From contig NC_072465.1 in assembly GCF_027596085.1 (NCBI RefSeq), positions 16,289,207 to 16,353,206 of the forward strand: DNA of 64,000 nt. The letters run 5' to 3'. Shown here piece after piece: positions 1 to 9,379 of the stretch (position 1 is its first letter; each line of letters opens with the position of its first letter). The position numbers and the translations under genes are program-made. This DNA is from Anoplopoma fimbria. Its lineage: Eukaryota > Chordata > Actinopteri > Perciformes > Anoplopomatidae. A model generated the notes under the pieces. The model ran no database searches. It saw only the letters and a program-made list of their open reading frames with translations, and was not told the DNA's origin.

Positions 1-1750
1 AATATTGGGAGTATTAATTGCATTATAAGTCTTTTCCGGACTTCTTGTGAGAAGCAGTCAACAGAACGATAAAGAGATTTCAGACAACCAAAGATTTTCT
101 TGGTGATTGCATTAATATGGGGTTTAAAGGATAGCTGAGAATCAAGCCAGAGGCCTAGATATTTAAATTCTTCAATTTTTTCTATTGTTGTTCCATCAAG
201 AAGACTAATAGACCAGTTACTTGACAACAAATGATCAGGTTGAGTACAAAACAACATACTATATGATTTTTTCTTATTCAACAGAAGCTTATTTGAAGAG
301 AACCATATTTGAACCAAATTAAAATCAGATTGTAGAGAGTGTTGAATTTGTAAGATATCAGAGCTGGATGAGTATAATACAGTGTCATCTGCATATAAAT
401 GAATTTGAGAGTCCAAACAGATTTGAGGAAGATCATTAATAAAGATCGAGAACAAAAGAGGACCTAAGGATGAGCCTTGTGGAACACCTTTATCATTGAT
501 CTTAAATTCTGATAGACTTCCCTGAAAGGAGACACACTGACTTCTAAAATGAAAAATATTGTTAAAAAATAATAGAGAGTTAGTAGAAAGACCAATAGCA
601 TACAATTTATCTAAGAGAAGATAATGATCGATCATATCAAATGCTTTTGAAAGGTCAATAAATATAGCACCTGTAGGCATCTTGCTGTCAGCTGCTGACA
701 ATATGTCATTTGTAAATTTTAGAAGAGCAGTGGTGGTAGAGTAATTAGGTCGAAAACCTGATTGGTGTGGAGATAATATGTTATTGTCTGCAAGGTATTT
801 AGATAATTGATTAAATATTAGTTTTTCAAATATTTTTGCTATACTGTTGATAATTGAGATTGGTCTATAATTGTTGGTGTCTGAGGTGTCACCTCCTTTA
901 TGAAGAGGGGTTACTCTAGCGCTTTTCCATGATGACGGTGTTTCACAAGTTGCGAAAGATAAATTAAATAAATCAGCCAGTGGAAATGACAAAACTTGAG
1001 AGGCAAGTTTAAAGAACTTAATTTCCAGACCATCTGGACCAGCACTGCATCCAGAGCTTAGACTATCAATAACCCGCTGAACATCAATTGGAAAGATAGT
1101 TTTAAAGCAAAAAGAGCTGCCACACCTATTCTGATTCGAGGTAAGACCAGAGTAACCAGATAAAGAGCTACCAATTGTAGCGAAGTGCTGGCTAAATGCC
1201 TGCAATTAATAAAGGTTCACTCACAGTTTGATTATTTAGTCTAATATGCGTTGTAGGGCTTTTTGTGGATTTATTGGTTATACTATTGATTCTCTTCCAA
1301 AATTTCTTCGGGTTCTTAAAATCAGTTGATAAGCAGTCTTTATAGTAATTTCCTTTAGCATTTCTTGTGTTGGTTTTACATTTATTCCTTAGCTCCTTAT
1401 AAGCATTCCAGTCAGCAGCATCATTTGTTTTACGGTATTTTTTCCAGGCCTTGTCTCTTTGTTTGAATAAGTGTATGAGATCTCCCTTGATCCAAGGTAG
1501 ATGTCGACCCTTGACCATAATTGATTTCAAAGGAGCATGCTTGTTGATTATCTCGACAAACTCAGTATAAAATAAATTCCAAGCGTCTTCAACAGATGGG
1601 ATTAATTTGAATCTCTCCCAATTTATATTTAGTATATCCTGAGTGAAGTGTTCAGGGTTAATTTTATTAAATTGTCTTACTTTAATCATTTTAGGAGGAA
1701 GGCACTTTGATTTTCCAAATACAAAAAATCATAGAGTGGTCACTAAAAGA
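1..1750 (-). mobile_element. Non-LTR retrotransposon (CR1/L2/Rex1-like), 5'-truncated
   Basis: The minus strand encodes a non-LTR polymerase. At 1192-1689 lies the basic linker between endonuclease and reverse transcriptase, starting MIKVRQFNK and ending at a TAG. A frameshift follows, and the polymerase core then reads to the window edge. I see IFIDLSKAFDMIDH near 630-680, VPQGSSLGPLLF near 430-490, and the catalytic YADD box near 370-395. Upstream, only the last residues of the endonuclease (a SDHS motif followed by IFCIWK) remain at about 1700-1750, so the 5' end is truncated there, as is usual for target-primed integration. The element lies in the same orientation as the retrovirus it entered. 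Its 3' end is outside the window. The clade is from memory and not tested. Confidence 0.88.
1192..1689 (-). pseudogene. LINE ORF2 linker fragment between endonuclease and RT
   Basis: This 165-residue open stretch is the Trp/Lys/Arg-rich segment that precedes the polymerase in CR1/L2/Rex1-type ORF2 proteins. It includes WERFKLIPSVEDAWNLFY, LPWIKGDLI and a KFWKRIN motif. It stops at a TAG at 1192-1194, and the next part of the protein continues in another frame, so the copy is dead. The ATG at its start is internal to the family protein and is not a true start. Confidence 0.8.
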
Positions 1751-2962
1751 GTCAGGTTCTACATAAGTACACATGTATTCTCCTTCGTCTTCCCGAGTAA
1801 CGTTACGCAGGACAAGTGAACAATCATCTGTACTTTTCTTCCACCTCATCTCATTAAACAAAATATACTTCCTTTGATCACGAGGCACAATGTCATCTTC
1901 AGGTCTTGTCAACAACAAATCTTCACCACGACTATTCTCCCATTTGGGAGGCAAGTTACCACCACTGTTCCATCTCCCACATTGACAAGGAAGGTAAGCT
2001 GTTCCTCCTAACCTAACTCTGATCACAGTACTCAAAGGAGGTGACGTTATAGATACCATCTGAGGCGCCTTTGTAGTTACATGTGATGCATTTATACTTC
2101 CAATAGCTTTTGCCATTGAAAGAGTAGATTTCTCTTCCATTTTCCCAGCTTTCGTCTGGCGAGTTGATGTCATTGTTGTCAATTCTCTTGTTTCCCCAAC
2201 ATCTTGGAAGTCCATACTCTTATTCCCCCCTAGTATCACTAGAGACACTATGCGAACTCTAAATCCTAACTCGGGCCGCTTACTTCCAATATGTCGATCG
2301 TAAAAAGTACACCTGTAATCACCCTGATCTTCCTGTTGAGGCTTGTGTACATAGAGACTACAGTCTCCCTCACCCTTCACTCTCCTTTTGTCATTAAGTA
2401 ATGTATATTTCCCTACTGGTAATGTCTCTGACAGATCTAGGATCTTACCATGGCCATCTTTCCACTGAACTCTGAGTTTCCCTTTACCACTATTTTCTTC
2501 TGTACACTGACATGGAAGCCGAACTGACTCCCCCAAGGTTGCTTCAACCCTGGTTCTTGTAACGGTTTGGTTTGACTCTTCTCCTAACTGGTCTCGGGCT
2601 CCTTTGTCTAACTGGATCCCTGGGTTGTCCTGCAGCGGAGTCACCGCCCTTTGATATCTCTGGCGCTTTGCAGGCAACTGAAATAGGTCCCGCTGGGTTT
2701 GGGACATGTTGAAAGACAATGTCTCTAAATCTTCTTTCCTGTCCATCAACTGCCGAGTCATTTCTGGCATCATCAGGAATATGCACAGAAACATCAGCAT
2801 TGTCCACAACTTGGACGATCTCTCCTTCTGAATTCTGACTCTGGGGATTTTCATGCATCTCCCTCTCCGGTGTGTGTTCTTCCACATTGTCTTCGGGCTC
2901 TCTTGAGCCTTCAACATCTTGGATCGGTGAATGTGGCGCCTCTTCACTTGGCGCTTTGACAC
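1691..2962 (-). CDS. Two-Ig-domain ORF in the retroviral env position, 3' end replaced by LINE
   Basis: The 423-codon ORF starts inside the integrase tail in another frame (overlap 2544-2962), as retroviral env genes often do. Residues 51-66 (KLWTMLMFLCIFLMMP) are hydrophobic and could be a signal peptide or anchor. Residues about 138-238 and 310-400 are two V-set-like Ig domains. Each has LPCQC, a core Trp (W167, W341), a DCSL motif, and the ED-x-G-x-Y-x-C signature ending at C218 and C398. The extra cysteine pair (C153/C201, C328/C381) is shared, so the domains look like internal duplicates. They are joined by a Thr/Ser-rich linker, with N-glycosylation motifs in the ORF and no intron. Codons after about 402 (DSFSDHS...) come from the LINE. 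I see no furin site, fusion peptide or transmembrane subunit. It may be a captured host receptor-like cDNA; its function is unknown. Confidence 0.8.
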   Translation of the reverse strand: MSKRQVKRRHIHRSKMLKAQESPKTMWKNTHRRGRCMKIPRVRIQKERSSKLWTMLMFLCIFLMMPEMTRQLMDRKEDLETLSFNMSQTQRDLFQLPAKRQRYQRAVTPLQDNPGIQLDKGARDQLGEESNQTVTRTRVEATLGESVRLPCQCTEENSGKGKLRVQWKDGHGKILDLSETLPVGKYTLLNDKRRVKGEGDCSLYVHKPQQEDQGDYRCTFYDRHIGSKRPELGFRVRIVSLVILGGNKSMDFQDVGETRELTTMTSTRQTKAGKMEEKSTLSMAKAIGSINASHVTTKAPQMVSITSPPLSTVIRVRLGGTAYLPCQCGRWNSGGNLPPKWENSRGEDLLLTRPEDDIVPRDQRKYILFNEMRWKKSTDDCSLVLRNVTREDEGEYMCTYVEPDSFSDHSMIFCIWKIKVPSS

Positions 2963-4235
2963 AATGTGATAAATGATACCACGTGGGAGACCCTTTAACC
3001 TGGACCGCGGTTCCAGTACTGCGAACTACTTCAAATGGTCCTTCCCGGCGTTCGTTATACCACTTCCGTCTAAACACCTTCACGAACACCTTGTCTCCAG
3101 GTTGCACTGTGATCCTTTTTTGCTCATTGAGCTTCTCCTGCACCTCCTCCTTAGTTTGCCTGTCAGACACATATGTGGATATTCTTTTATGTAGATTAAC
3201 CATGTATGTGACATATGTTTGCATTTCATCTTCTAAAAGGGCCAGACTTGGACCTTTCCCACTTGTCCGCAGACAAGGTGTTGGCATCAGTCGTCCTGTA
3301 ACCAACTCATGAGGTGTCATATGTAAATCGCGGAGCTCACTAGAGCGACATACCATTAACGCCAATGGAAGCGCTGCTATCCAATTTAACCCTGTGTGCT
3401 GGCATATTTTGACAATCCGATTTTTCAGAACACCATTCATTCTTTCGCACATCCCTTGACTTTGCGGATGATAGACTGCACCAAGACGCTGTTTAATTCC
3501 TAGTTTTTGCAAAATCAATTTCACCGTCTTATCCACAAACTCTTTCCCATTGTCTGAGGATATTCGATCTGGAAGTCCCCACCTGCTTATGACCTCTCTA
3601 CATAAGAACTTGGCGACCGATTGAGCATCTTTCCGTTTTGTTGGACAAGCCTCAGGCCATCGTGAAAATCTGTCCACAACGACTAGCATGTATCTTTTCC
3701 CTTCAATCGGTTTTATCATGTCAACATAGTCCACAACTAGTTCACGCATAGGACCCCTTGGAGTTGGGATGTAGCCAGGAGGAACCGTCACTCCCCTCCG
3801 AACATTGTTTTTCAGACAGATAGTGCACCTGCTTATGACATAATCAATCTGTTCAAGCAAACATGGTGCCCAAAAACCATACTCTTTTGTAATCTTTCTC
3901 TTAACTTCCCCCCTTGCAACGTGAGCTAAACCATGCGCCTCCTGAATCATCAGACCCAACAGGTCTGGAGGTGATAGTATCAGCCCCTCATGATTTCTCC
4001 AAAGTCCAGTAGAATCTCGGGTGGCACCTCGGTCTAGCCACAACTGTTTGTCCATTTCAGGAGCAGCTTCCTGCATTAAAATCACATCTTTGAGCGTAAT
4101 TTTGTCTTCCAAGTTCACTTCATGCGTGACGAGAAGAACTTTGCCCAATTTATCTGCTCCTGTGACTGCTCTTGCAGCTTCATCGGCCGCTCTATTCCCT
4201 TGAAACCCTTGATGCATCCCTCCTATGTGCTGCAC
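2544..4235 (-). pseudogene. Retroviral integrase with end of RNase H
   Basis: The 563-codon frame begins with the last piece of RNase H (GNRAADEAA, residues 13-21). The zinc-binding HHCC module follows (H101, H105, C137, C140). The catalytic core has D169, D228 (SSDNGKEF) and E264 (MCERMNG), with 35 residues between the last two, so the DDE triad is intact. A chromodomain-like GPF module lies near residues 385-420 (KWYNERREGPFEVV). The long, acidic then basic tail (residues about 425-563) overlaps the start of the Ig ORF. The ORF is open, but it is cut off from the rest of pol by a frame change near 4200-4235, so it is part of a broken polyprotein. In an intact virus the enzyme inserts viral DNA into the host chromosome. 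Confidence 0.9.
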
Positions 4236-4611
4236 ATTTAGCTATTGCTATTTCTTTAGGCTTCATCATAGCATGTAGCAATTTCATGATCTGAGCGTGA
4301 TGCTGTATCGGCGAACCATCCGTTTTCTTAAACCCTCGGTTCTTCCACACTGCTCCAAACAAGTGGCACACATTATGTGCATATGCAGAGTCGGTATATA
4401 TCGTCACTCGCTTCCCTTCTGCCAACAAACACGCTTCAGTTAGCCCCACCAGCTCAGCAAGTTGTGCCGATGCAGGCTGTGGTATCCCTTCAGCCTTCTC
4501 AACTGCAAATCCAGTTCCTTGGGCTTTTACTACCGCATAGCCAGCACTTAATTTATCGCCCACACGATAACAAGACCCATCAGTCCAATACTCCAGGTCC
4601 ACCACATGCAA
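4192..4611 (-). pseudogene. Retroviral RNase H fragment
   Basis: This frame holds the RNase H core: WTDGSC with the first catalytic Asp near residue 12, an AELVGLTEA helix supplying the Glu, and TDSAYA with the third acidic residue near 74. The frame runs out just before the final GNxxAD motif, which lies in the integrase frame (2544-4235). A frame change of one or two bases near 4200-4235 therefore splits the domain, and another near 4600-4620 separates it from the upstream connection domain. RNase H removes the RNA strand during reverse transcription. Confidence 0.85.
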
Positions 4612-5195
4612 TGGGAGAGCTTGTAAATCTGATCTAAGCCTAGAGTATTTCTCTGCTTCTTGAACACAATCGTGTGGCTCACCATCTTCTGGAGTTGCAA
4701 ATTCTCAGCTGGATTTACCGTAACACACCTTGCTAGGGTAACATCTTCCTGCTCTAAGAGCCTATGATAGTCTCTGAGCCTAGACATAGTCAAGTTGTTC
4801 TTACCATAATTCAAAAGATTTCTGAGACTATGATGTGTAAGAATTGTCACTGGATAACCCATTGTTACAGATGATGCTTTATTGTACATTAGAGAAACTC
4901 CCACCATAGCTCTGTAACACAGTGGTAACCCTAGCTCCACTTCTGAATAAGCCGTGGAGTAATATGAAATGGGTTGAGGACTCGTCCCCGTACCCGTTGG
5001 TTGACAAAGAACTGCACATGCATGTTTACCCCCAGTAGAAGTCGATACATATAACACAAAATTCTTAGAGTAGTCTGGAATTGCTAGCGCCGGAGCCTCT
5101 TGCAACTTCTTTTTTGTTGTTTCAAATGCCAAAAGGCCATCGTGTGTCCAGGACAGATTACAGTGTAGCTTAGCATTCCCAGTACTTTTAATCAT
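4548..5195 (-). pseudogene. Retroviral RT connection domain fragment
   Basis: This is the segment between polymerase and RNase H. It contains LAFETTKKKLQEAPALAIPDY and a region with YYSTAYSEVELGLPLCYRA, typical of the thumb/connection region of gamma-type RTs. The frame begins at 5195, directly at the stop of the upstream RT frame (the sequence CTATGA overlaps stop and ATG), and ends after a divergent tail where the RNase H frame takes over. I read this as indel decay rather than programmed frameshifting. Confidence 0.75.
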
Positions 5196-6160
5196 AGTCT
5201 CAAAGGCCCCGTCAAGCTAGCATAATCCTCAACCCATGCTGAAGAATATCCTGCAATACCAAGAAATGTCATCATCTCTCGGACTGTTCTGGGTTTTGGA
5301 GCCTTGCGAATAGCCTCCACGTGACTATCAGAGATGCTTCTGTGTCCCTGCGTTATTGTTTGACCCAAATAAGTTACCTTCTCCTGACAATACTGCAGTT
5401 TCTTCAGAGAGGCCTTGTGACCCCTCTCTGCCAGTATTTGTAGCAATTTAATTGAGTCCTTATGACATGTCTCCTCATCTGGTGAACAAATGATGATGTC
5501 GTCCACGTATTGAATTACATTGCTTTTTAATACCTGCTCTATCCCATCCAAATCGTCTTTCACTATTTTGTTGAAAATGTGAGGACTATGTTTGAACCCT
5601 TGTGGCAGTCTCTCATACTCATAAGATTGTCCGTTGTACGTGAACCCAAATAAGCTTTGGCTTTCCCTACTAAGTGGAACACTGAAAAACGCACCACATA
5701 AATCTAACACTGTGAAATGTGTCGCATTTGGCGGAAGTTGGGCTAACAAAGTATGTGGATCCGGCACTTCTGCTGGAAAATCAACCACCACTTCATTGAC
5801 CGCTCTTAAATCATGTGTCAGGCGATATGAATTATCTGGCTTCTTTATCTGCAACAAAGGCGTGTTGCTCTGGGGATCCTGTGTTATCCTTAAAACACCC
5901 GCCTTAAAAAGTCGTTTTCTCCCCTTTTTTCCCTTCTTTTGCTCTGCCTTGTATGTGGATACAAGTACCAGCATTATTTTAATTACATCTGGGTTAAGAG
6001 TCCCCTCCACTGGCCATGGTTGGTCAATTTCAGGCCAGCGTTTGTGCCATTTTTCCGATATTTTTGCAATGTTTGCGATGCCTCTAATTAAAGGATTATT
6101 CTTCTGTACTATATCAACAGGAGTGATTACTTTTGGATTTTTAGTGTTCTTTTTCCCCAT
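5192..6160 (-). pseudogene. Retroviral reverse transcriptase palm/fingers
   Basis: The 322-residue frame carries the RT motifs in order: KKPDNSYRLTHDLRAVNE (fingers), VLDLCGAFFSVPL with the first catalytic Asp at 153, LPQGFKHSPHIF at 185-196, YVDD at 218-221, and a YLGQ/FLGIAGY tail. It ends in TGA at 5194-5192, where homology continues in another frame. No protease is recognisable upstream, and residues 1-75 are not typical. The active-site residues themselves are intact. Confidence 0.9.
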
Positions 6161-8190
6161 TATAACGGCTTCCTTATGTTTCGTTATTGTACTTTAAGAA
6201 GTAATTGCTAAAATTAAAACTACTCAAGGCTATTTAGATTACTTCTTTTTTTTTTTTTTTTAAACCCAATTATCCAATTATCCAATTATCCAATTAGCTA
6301 ATCAACAAATCAACCAATTACCCAATATTCAGCTCAAATCGTCAAACAGACACCATATTGAATGTCCACCACAGCACAGATCAGAACAAACCACGCACAA
6401 TAACAAAAATGGACGTCTGTAATTGTCAGCAGAGGTTAGACCAAACAATCATATGCCACTAATCAATTAAATGCATTAACTAGTCAATCAGTTGCCAAGT
6501 TTTCTATTTATTTATTTATTTATTTCTCCTAACTGCCTAGAGCATGTATTCTTTCATGTGTATAGGAGCAGGTCAGCATCCTCTTAGGCTTATAAATGAA
6601 AGCAGGTTTATATGTGTACCATCAATATTACCTACGACTGAGAACACATACAAATATGGAAAATGCAGGTTTTGTTTTTGCCAAAGAGTCTGTGGATAAA
6701 GTTGTACCGGCCTTTAGTAGATTGAAACGGAAGCCTCCCCGTGGACGTCAGCAAGCCACACTCCGTGATGTGCCGGCCCGCTGCCTTGCCTCCCGTCTCA
6801 ATTCTCATTCACCGTAAATGACATAACAGACAAGAAACAGGCAATGATTTAGTCTCTTGTGAACCCATTAGGTCCCTTTAACAGCATCATACATTTTATT
6901 CCTAAATTAAACCCCTACCTAAACATTGTAGTATTTAGTGAACCCCGACTGGACCAAACAGTTCAAACGGCAAAGGACTTCTTTGTAACTCCCAAGAAAG
7001 TGTCACCGAACGCCTTTTTTGAGACGAGTGAGGGGGGGTTTCAAATGCTACCCTTCTTAAACGAAGTTCATTGTGCATTTAACAGCTTATTTATTATATT
7101 ACGTCCCTTTTAAGAAGAGCTCATGTTTTATTTACTAACTCGTTCAATTCATTACGTCTTCTAAAAAGAAGCTCATCTATCCTCACAAATTATTAAATGT
7201 CCCGTTCTCAAATCACCACCTATGCATGTTTATTCAATCATAATGTGTTTTTCTTTCTTTTAACTTTAACACATCTATTCTTTTCCTATGCATTTTATGG
7301 CACACAGCTGGAACACATCAGCAGCCAAGTTTCACACACACACATTCAGCACTCCTACGCACACCCATTCTCCCCTGTTTCTTCTCATCCCAAAGTAAAC
7401 ACACACACTCATTCTCTTCACCCGTTTTAGATCCCTTCATTCATACAGCATGCTTATTGCCGCTATTTCCTTATTTTTTATAAAATTTATGCTACCTCTG
7501 AGATGTAGATTTCGATGAGAGGCTGCATCAGACACCGTTCGTCAACAAATGTCAGAGTGGTAACAGTCAATCGAATTGTGATTCTACACTCTCCAGTTAT
7601 TAAACTGACCATAAGATGTCGTTCCAGGTTTTACTCGGCCCGTACTACATGCTCCTGCTCTTGAGGGCTCTATCCTATCCGATTTTGCGGCTCAGTCATA
7701 TGATCATTTCCTTTATTTCCTTTATTTCCTTATTTCCTTATCACTTTTTACATTTATTTATTCAAATTACCTGGATCCAGGTTTCCCCAATTTTGTCTTT
7801 CTAACTTAATTCCGGACTATGTCAGAGCCATCGTTACGCAGTGGCTAATATGCATGTGTCTTACCGTTAAGAAGTTGAGGGCCCCTCTTCAATTAATCTT
7901 GCACGATACTGTTTAGCACACCTTATCGTTACCATGAAGCTATTCTAAACTATTCCTAGTATTTCTCATACTTCTTTTCTTCACTTTTTATCTTCCCCCT
8001 TTTTACATTTAATTTAGCACGGAGCCTCACTTTAAACATCAAATCATCAGGACGTGTCCATAACAAGAAGATTCTTAATTTACGGTGTGACCAAACAACT
8101 CCACATAACAGCCCCAATTTATGACAAGCATTCAATCGAGTGCGCTCACCGTATGTGAAGTTGTAGCAGAAAACCGCGAGGCCACCTCCG
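6161..8190 (-). other. Retroviral leader and gag interval without a recognisable ORF
   Basis: About 2 kb separates the primer-binding site from the RT frame. This is where gag and protease should lie, but both strands show only short frames. The interval has a pure T run at about 6245-6262 followed by short CCAATTAT-type tandem units, and pyrimidine-rich low-complexity stretches at 7200-7440 and 7690-7760. I see no major homology region, no CCHC zinc knuckle and no DSG/DTG protease motif. Gag is either too decayed to recognise or has been replaced. Confidence 0.5.
8149..8150 (-). promoter_or_regulatory. Candidate 5' splice donor of the retrovirus
   Basis: The minus strand reads ACG|GTGAGC about 40 nt after the primer-binding site. 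This is a good donor consensus in the place where retroviruses splice to make the subgenomic env mRNA. If it was used, it would allow the Ig ORF near 2960 to be expressed from a spliced message. Usage is inferred. Confidence 0.4.
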
Positions 8191-8208
8191 ATCCTGTTCG
8201 TGACGCCA
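8191..8208 (-). other. Retroviral primer-binding site
   Basis: Reading on the minus strand, TGGCGTCACGAACAGGAT begins with the TGG that pairs with the tRNA CCA end. It lies four bases (AATT) beyond the CA that ends the LTR, and the central GAAC matches the T-arm complement. I did not assign the tRNA. Confidence 0.7.
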
Positions 8209-8212
8209 AATT

Positions 8213-8530
8213 TGTCGTATCTTTCATGCGACAGTGCTGTTGTAGTGATGAGAAAGGATGCTCCGCAGACACTGTTCTTGCTGGTATAATAAAGTTTATT
8301 ACAAACAAGCAACACATGTCATGACGGACGTCTAGAGCGCCCGGAGGTCTCGAGTCGAATCTGTGAGTTCCCTCACTTTCGAGCTCTTACACCTCATTAT
8401 ATAGGATACATGTTAATCACATTTGGGGGGGAAAGTCAAGATAATGTATGTGGCTCCGTCATTATACACACTTAATCACATTTGGCCCCTGGTATCCTGT
8501 CCATCTGCTTCCTGCACCCTATGTAAGACA
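8213..8530 (-). repeat. 5' LTR of the endogenous retrovirus
   Basis: The 318-bp segment starts TGTCTTAC and ends ATACGACA on the minus strand, giving the TG...CA ends with a short inverted repeat (TGTC/GACA). It holds a TATA-like TATATAAT at 8403-8396 and an AATAAA at 8300-8295, about 70-105 bases apart, which suits a U3-R-U5 layout with initiation near 8370. The primer-binding site follows directly. The partner 3' LTR is not in the window, so the ends rest on motifs only. Confidence 0.72.
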
Positions 8531-8580
8531 AAAACACTTAGGTCCTTCGCTGTATTGTGCAAGACCTGAAAATATACCAC

Positions 8581-9379
8581 ATCAGCTTTACTCTTTTTCC
8601 ATTTCTGAAGCGAGGGTCTAAGGACAGAGGGTTTTGTATGCTGTACCGGTTGTAAAGCCCCTTGAGGCAAATCTGTGATGTTGGGCTATATAAATAAAAT
8701 TGATTCGACTTCTAGATAAAACTACAATACAATAAGATTTGTTTCAAATCAGAAAATAGGAAGCATGCAGCAGAGAAAATGCTGCACTCCTGTTAAGCCA
8801 AGAGATTTTACTCTGTTAATAACTGTCCGTCTATGTTTTCCTGCAGAGATCCCTGGGTTTTTGTCGGAGGATGAGTGCCGTGTGGTAATGCAACTTGCAC
8901 AGCTAAAGGGTCTAATGGAGAGTCAGCTAATGGTGCAAGAAGGCCAGGAGGAGCTGGCCAAGGAGCTCAACCTCAGCCCAGAGGAGATATTCAACCTTCT
9001 GGATATCAACCAGGATGGACAGTTGCAGCTCCATGAGGTGTATGTCAGTTTGTGGAATCATGGGCATGTACTGTATGACTACAGTCGTTCTTTGGTTCAG
9101 AGTTCGTTAACTCACCCTGTCTTTACTATTGTGCCTCTAATAGATACTGACTCATTCTCGAGTGAGGGACGGCATCTGGCTCACACCGGAGAATCTGCGA
9201 GAAATCTATGCTGGGCTCAAAGCTGACAAGGATGGCAATGGTAAGAAATCAACTTTGCCCTTTTTTACAGAAATGTATCTATTTACATAGCTATTATTTT
9301 GAAAAAAAAATTGTGTGCATATTTGTATTTTTAAAATGTAAGTCTAATTTGTGAGAAAGTCTTTAACATTTGTATACCG
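8581..9379 (+). pseudogene. Duplicated P4HTM fragment (exons 3-4 with flanking introns)
   Basis: This block repeats 27829-28622 in the same orientation. I count about five single-base differences and one small indel. It contains P4HTM exon 3 (8847-9037, EF-hand sequence [13 protein letters not shown]) and exon 4 (9144-9240), both with intact splice sites and apparently unchanged exon sequence, plus the intron between them. The presence of introns shows a DNA-level duplication, not retroposition. The other P4HTM exons are absent, so it cannot encode the enzyme. Identity starts 50 bp from the retroviral LTR and stops sharply near TTTGTATAC at 9379. Confidence 0.93.
8600..8716 (+). repeat. LINE 3' tail inside the duplicated block
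   Basis: The motif TTGTAAAGCCCCTTGAGGCA followed by GGGCTATATAAATAAAATTG is the 3' end common to an L2-type fish LINE. The same tail is at 27848-27965 in the parent P4HTM intron, and a fuller relative is at 49236-49490. Confidence 0.7.

Larger units (their letters stand above)
1750..8530 (-). mobile_element. Endogenous retrovirus with Ig-domain ORF in the env position
   Basis: The order on the minus strand is LTR (8530-8213), primer-binding site (8208-8191), candidate splice donor (8149), a 2-kb region with no gag-like ORF, reverse transcriptase, RNase H, integrase, and an ORF overlapping the end of pol that encodes two Ig-like domains. The domain order and the integrase with a C-terminal GPF-type module resemble gamma/epsilon-type vertebrate retroviruses. 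Pol is broken by at least three frame changes (near 5195, 4610 and 4220). The 3' end of the Ig ORF, and everything up to the expected 3' LTR, is displaced or lost at the LINE junction near 1750. No second LTR is visible here. I see no protease or capsid. Confidence 0.85.

Noticed and set aside
1691..1760. C-terminal FSDHSMIFCIWKIK of the Ig ORF as a viral transmembrane tail
   Set aside because: It matches the end of a LINE endonuclease and leads directly into the LINE linker, so it is a fusion artefact of the insertion.
7956..8315. 119-codon minus-strand frame across the retroviral leader, considered as a gag start
   Set aside because: It begins inside the LTR, crosses the primer-binding site and has no capsid-like features.
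8765..9226. Continuous 153-codon frame starting [10 protein letters not shown], repeated at 28012-28473
   Set aside because: It reads through P4HTM intron 2, exon 3, intron 3 and out of frame into exon 4. It is not a separate gene.
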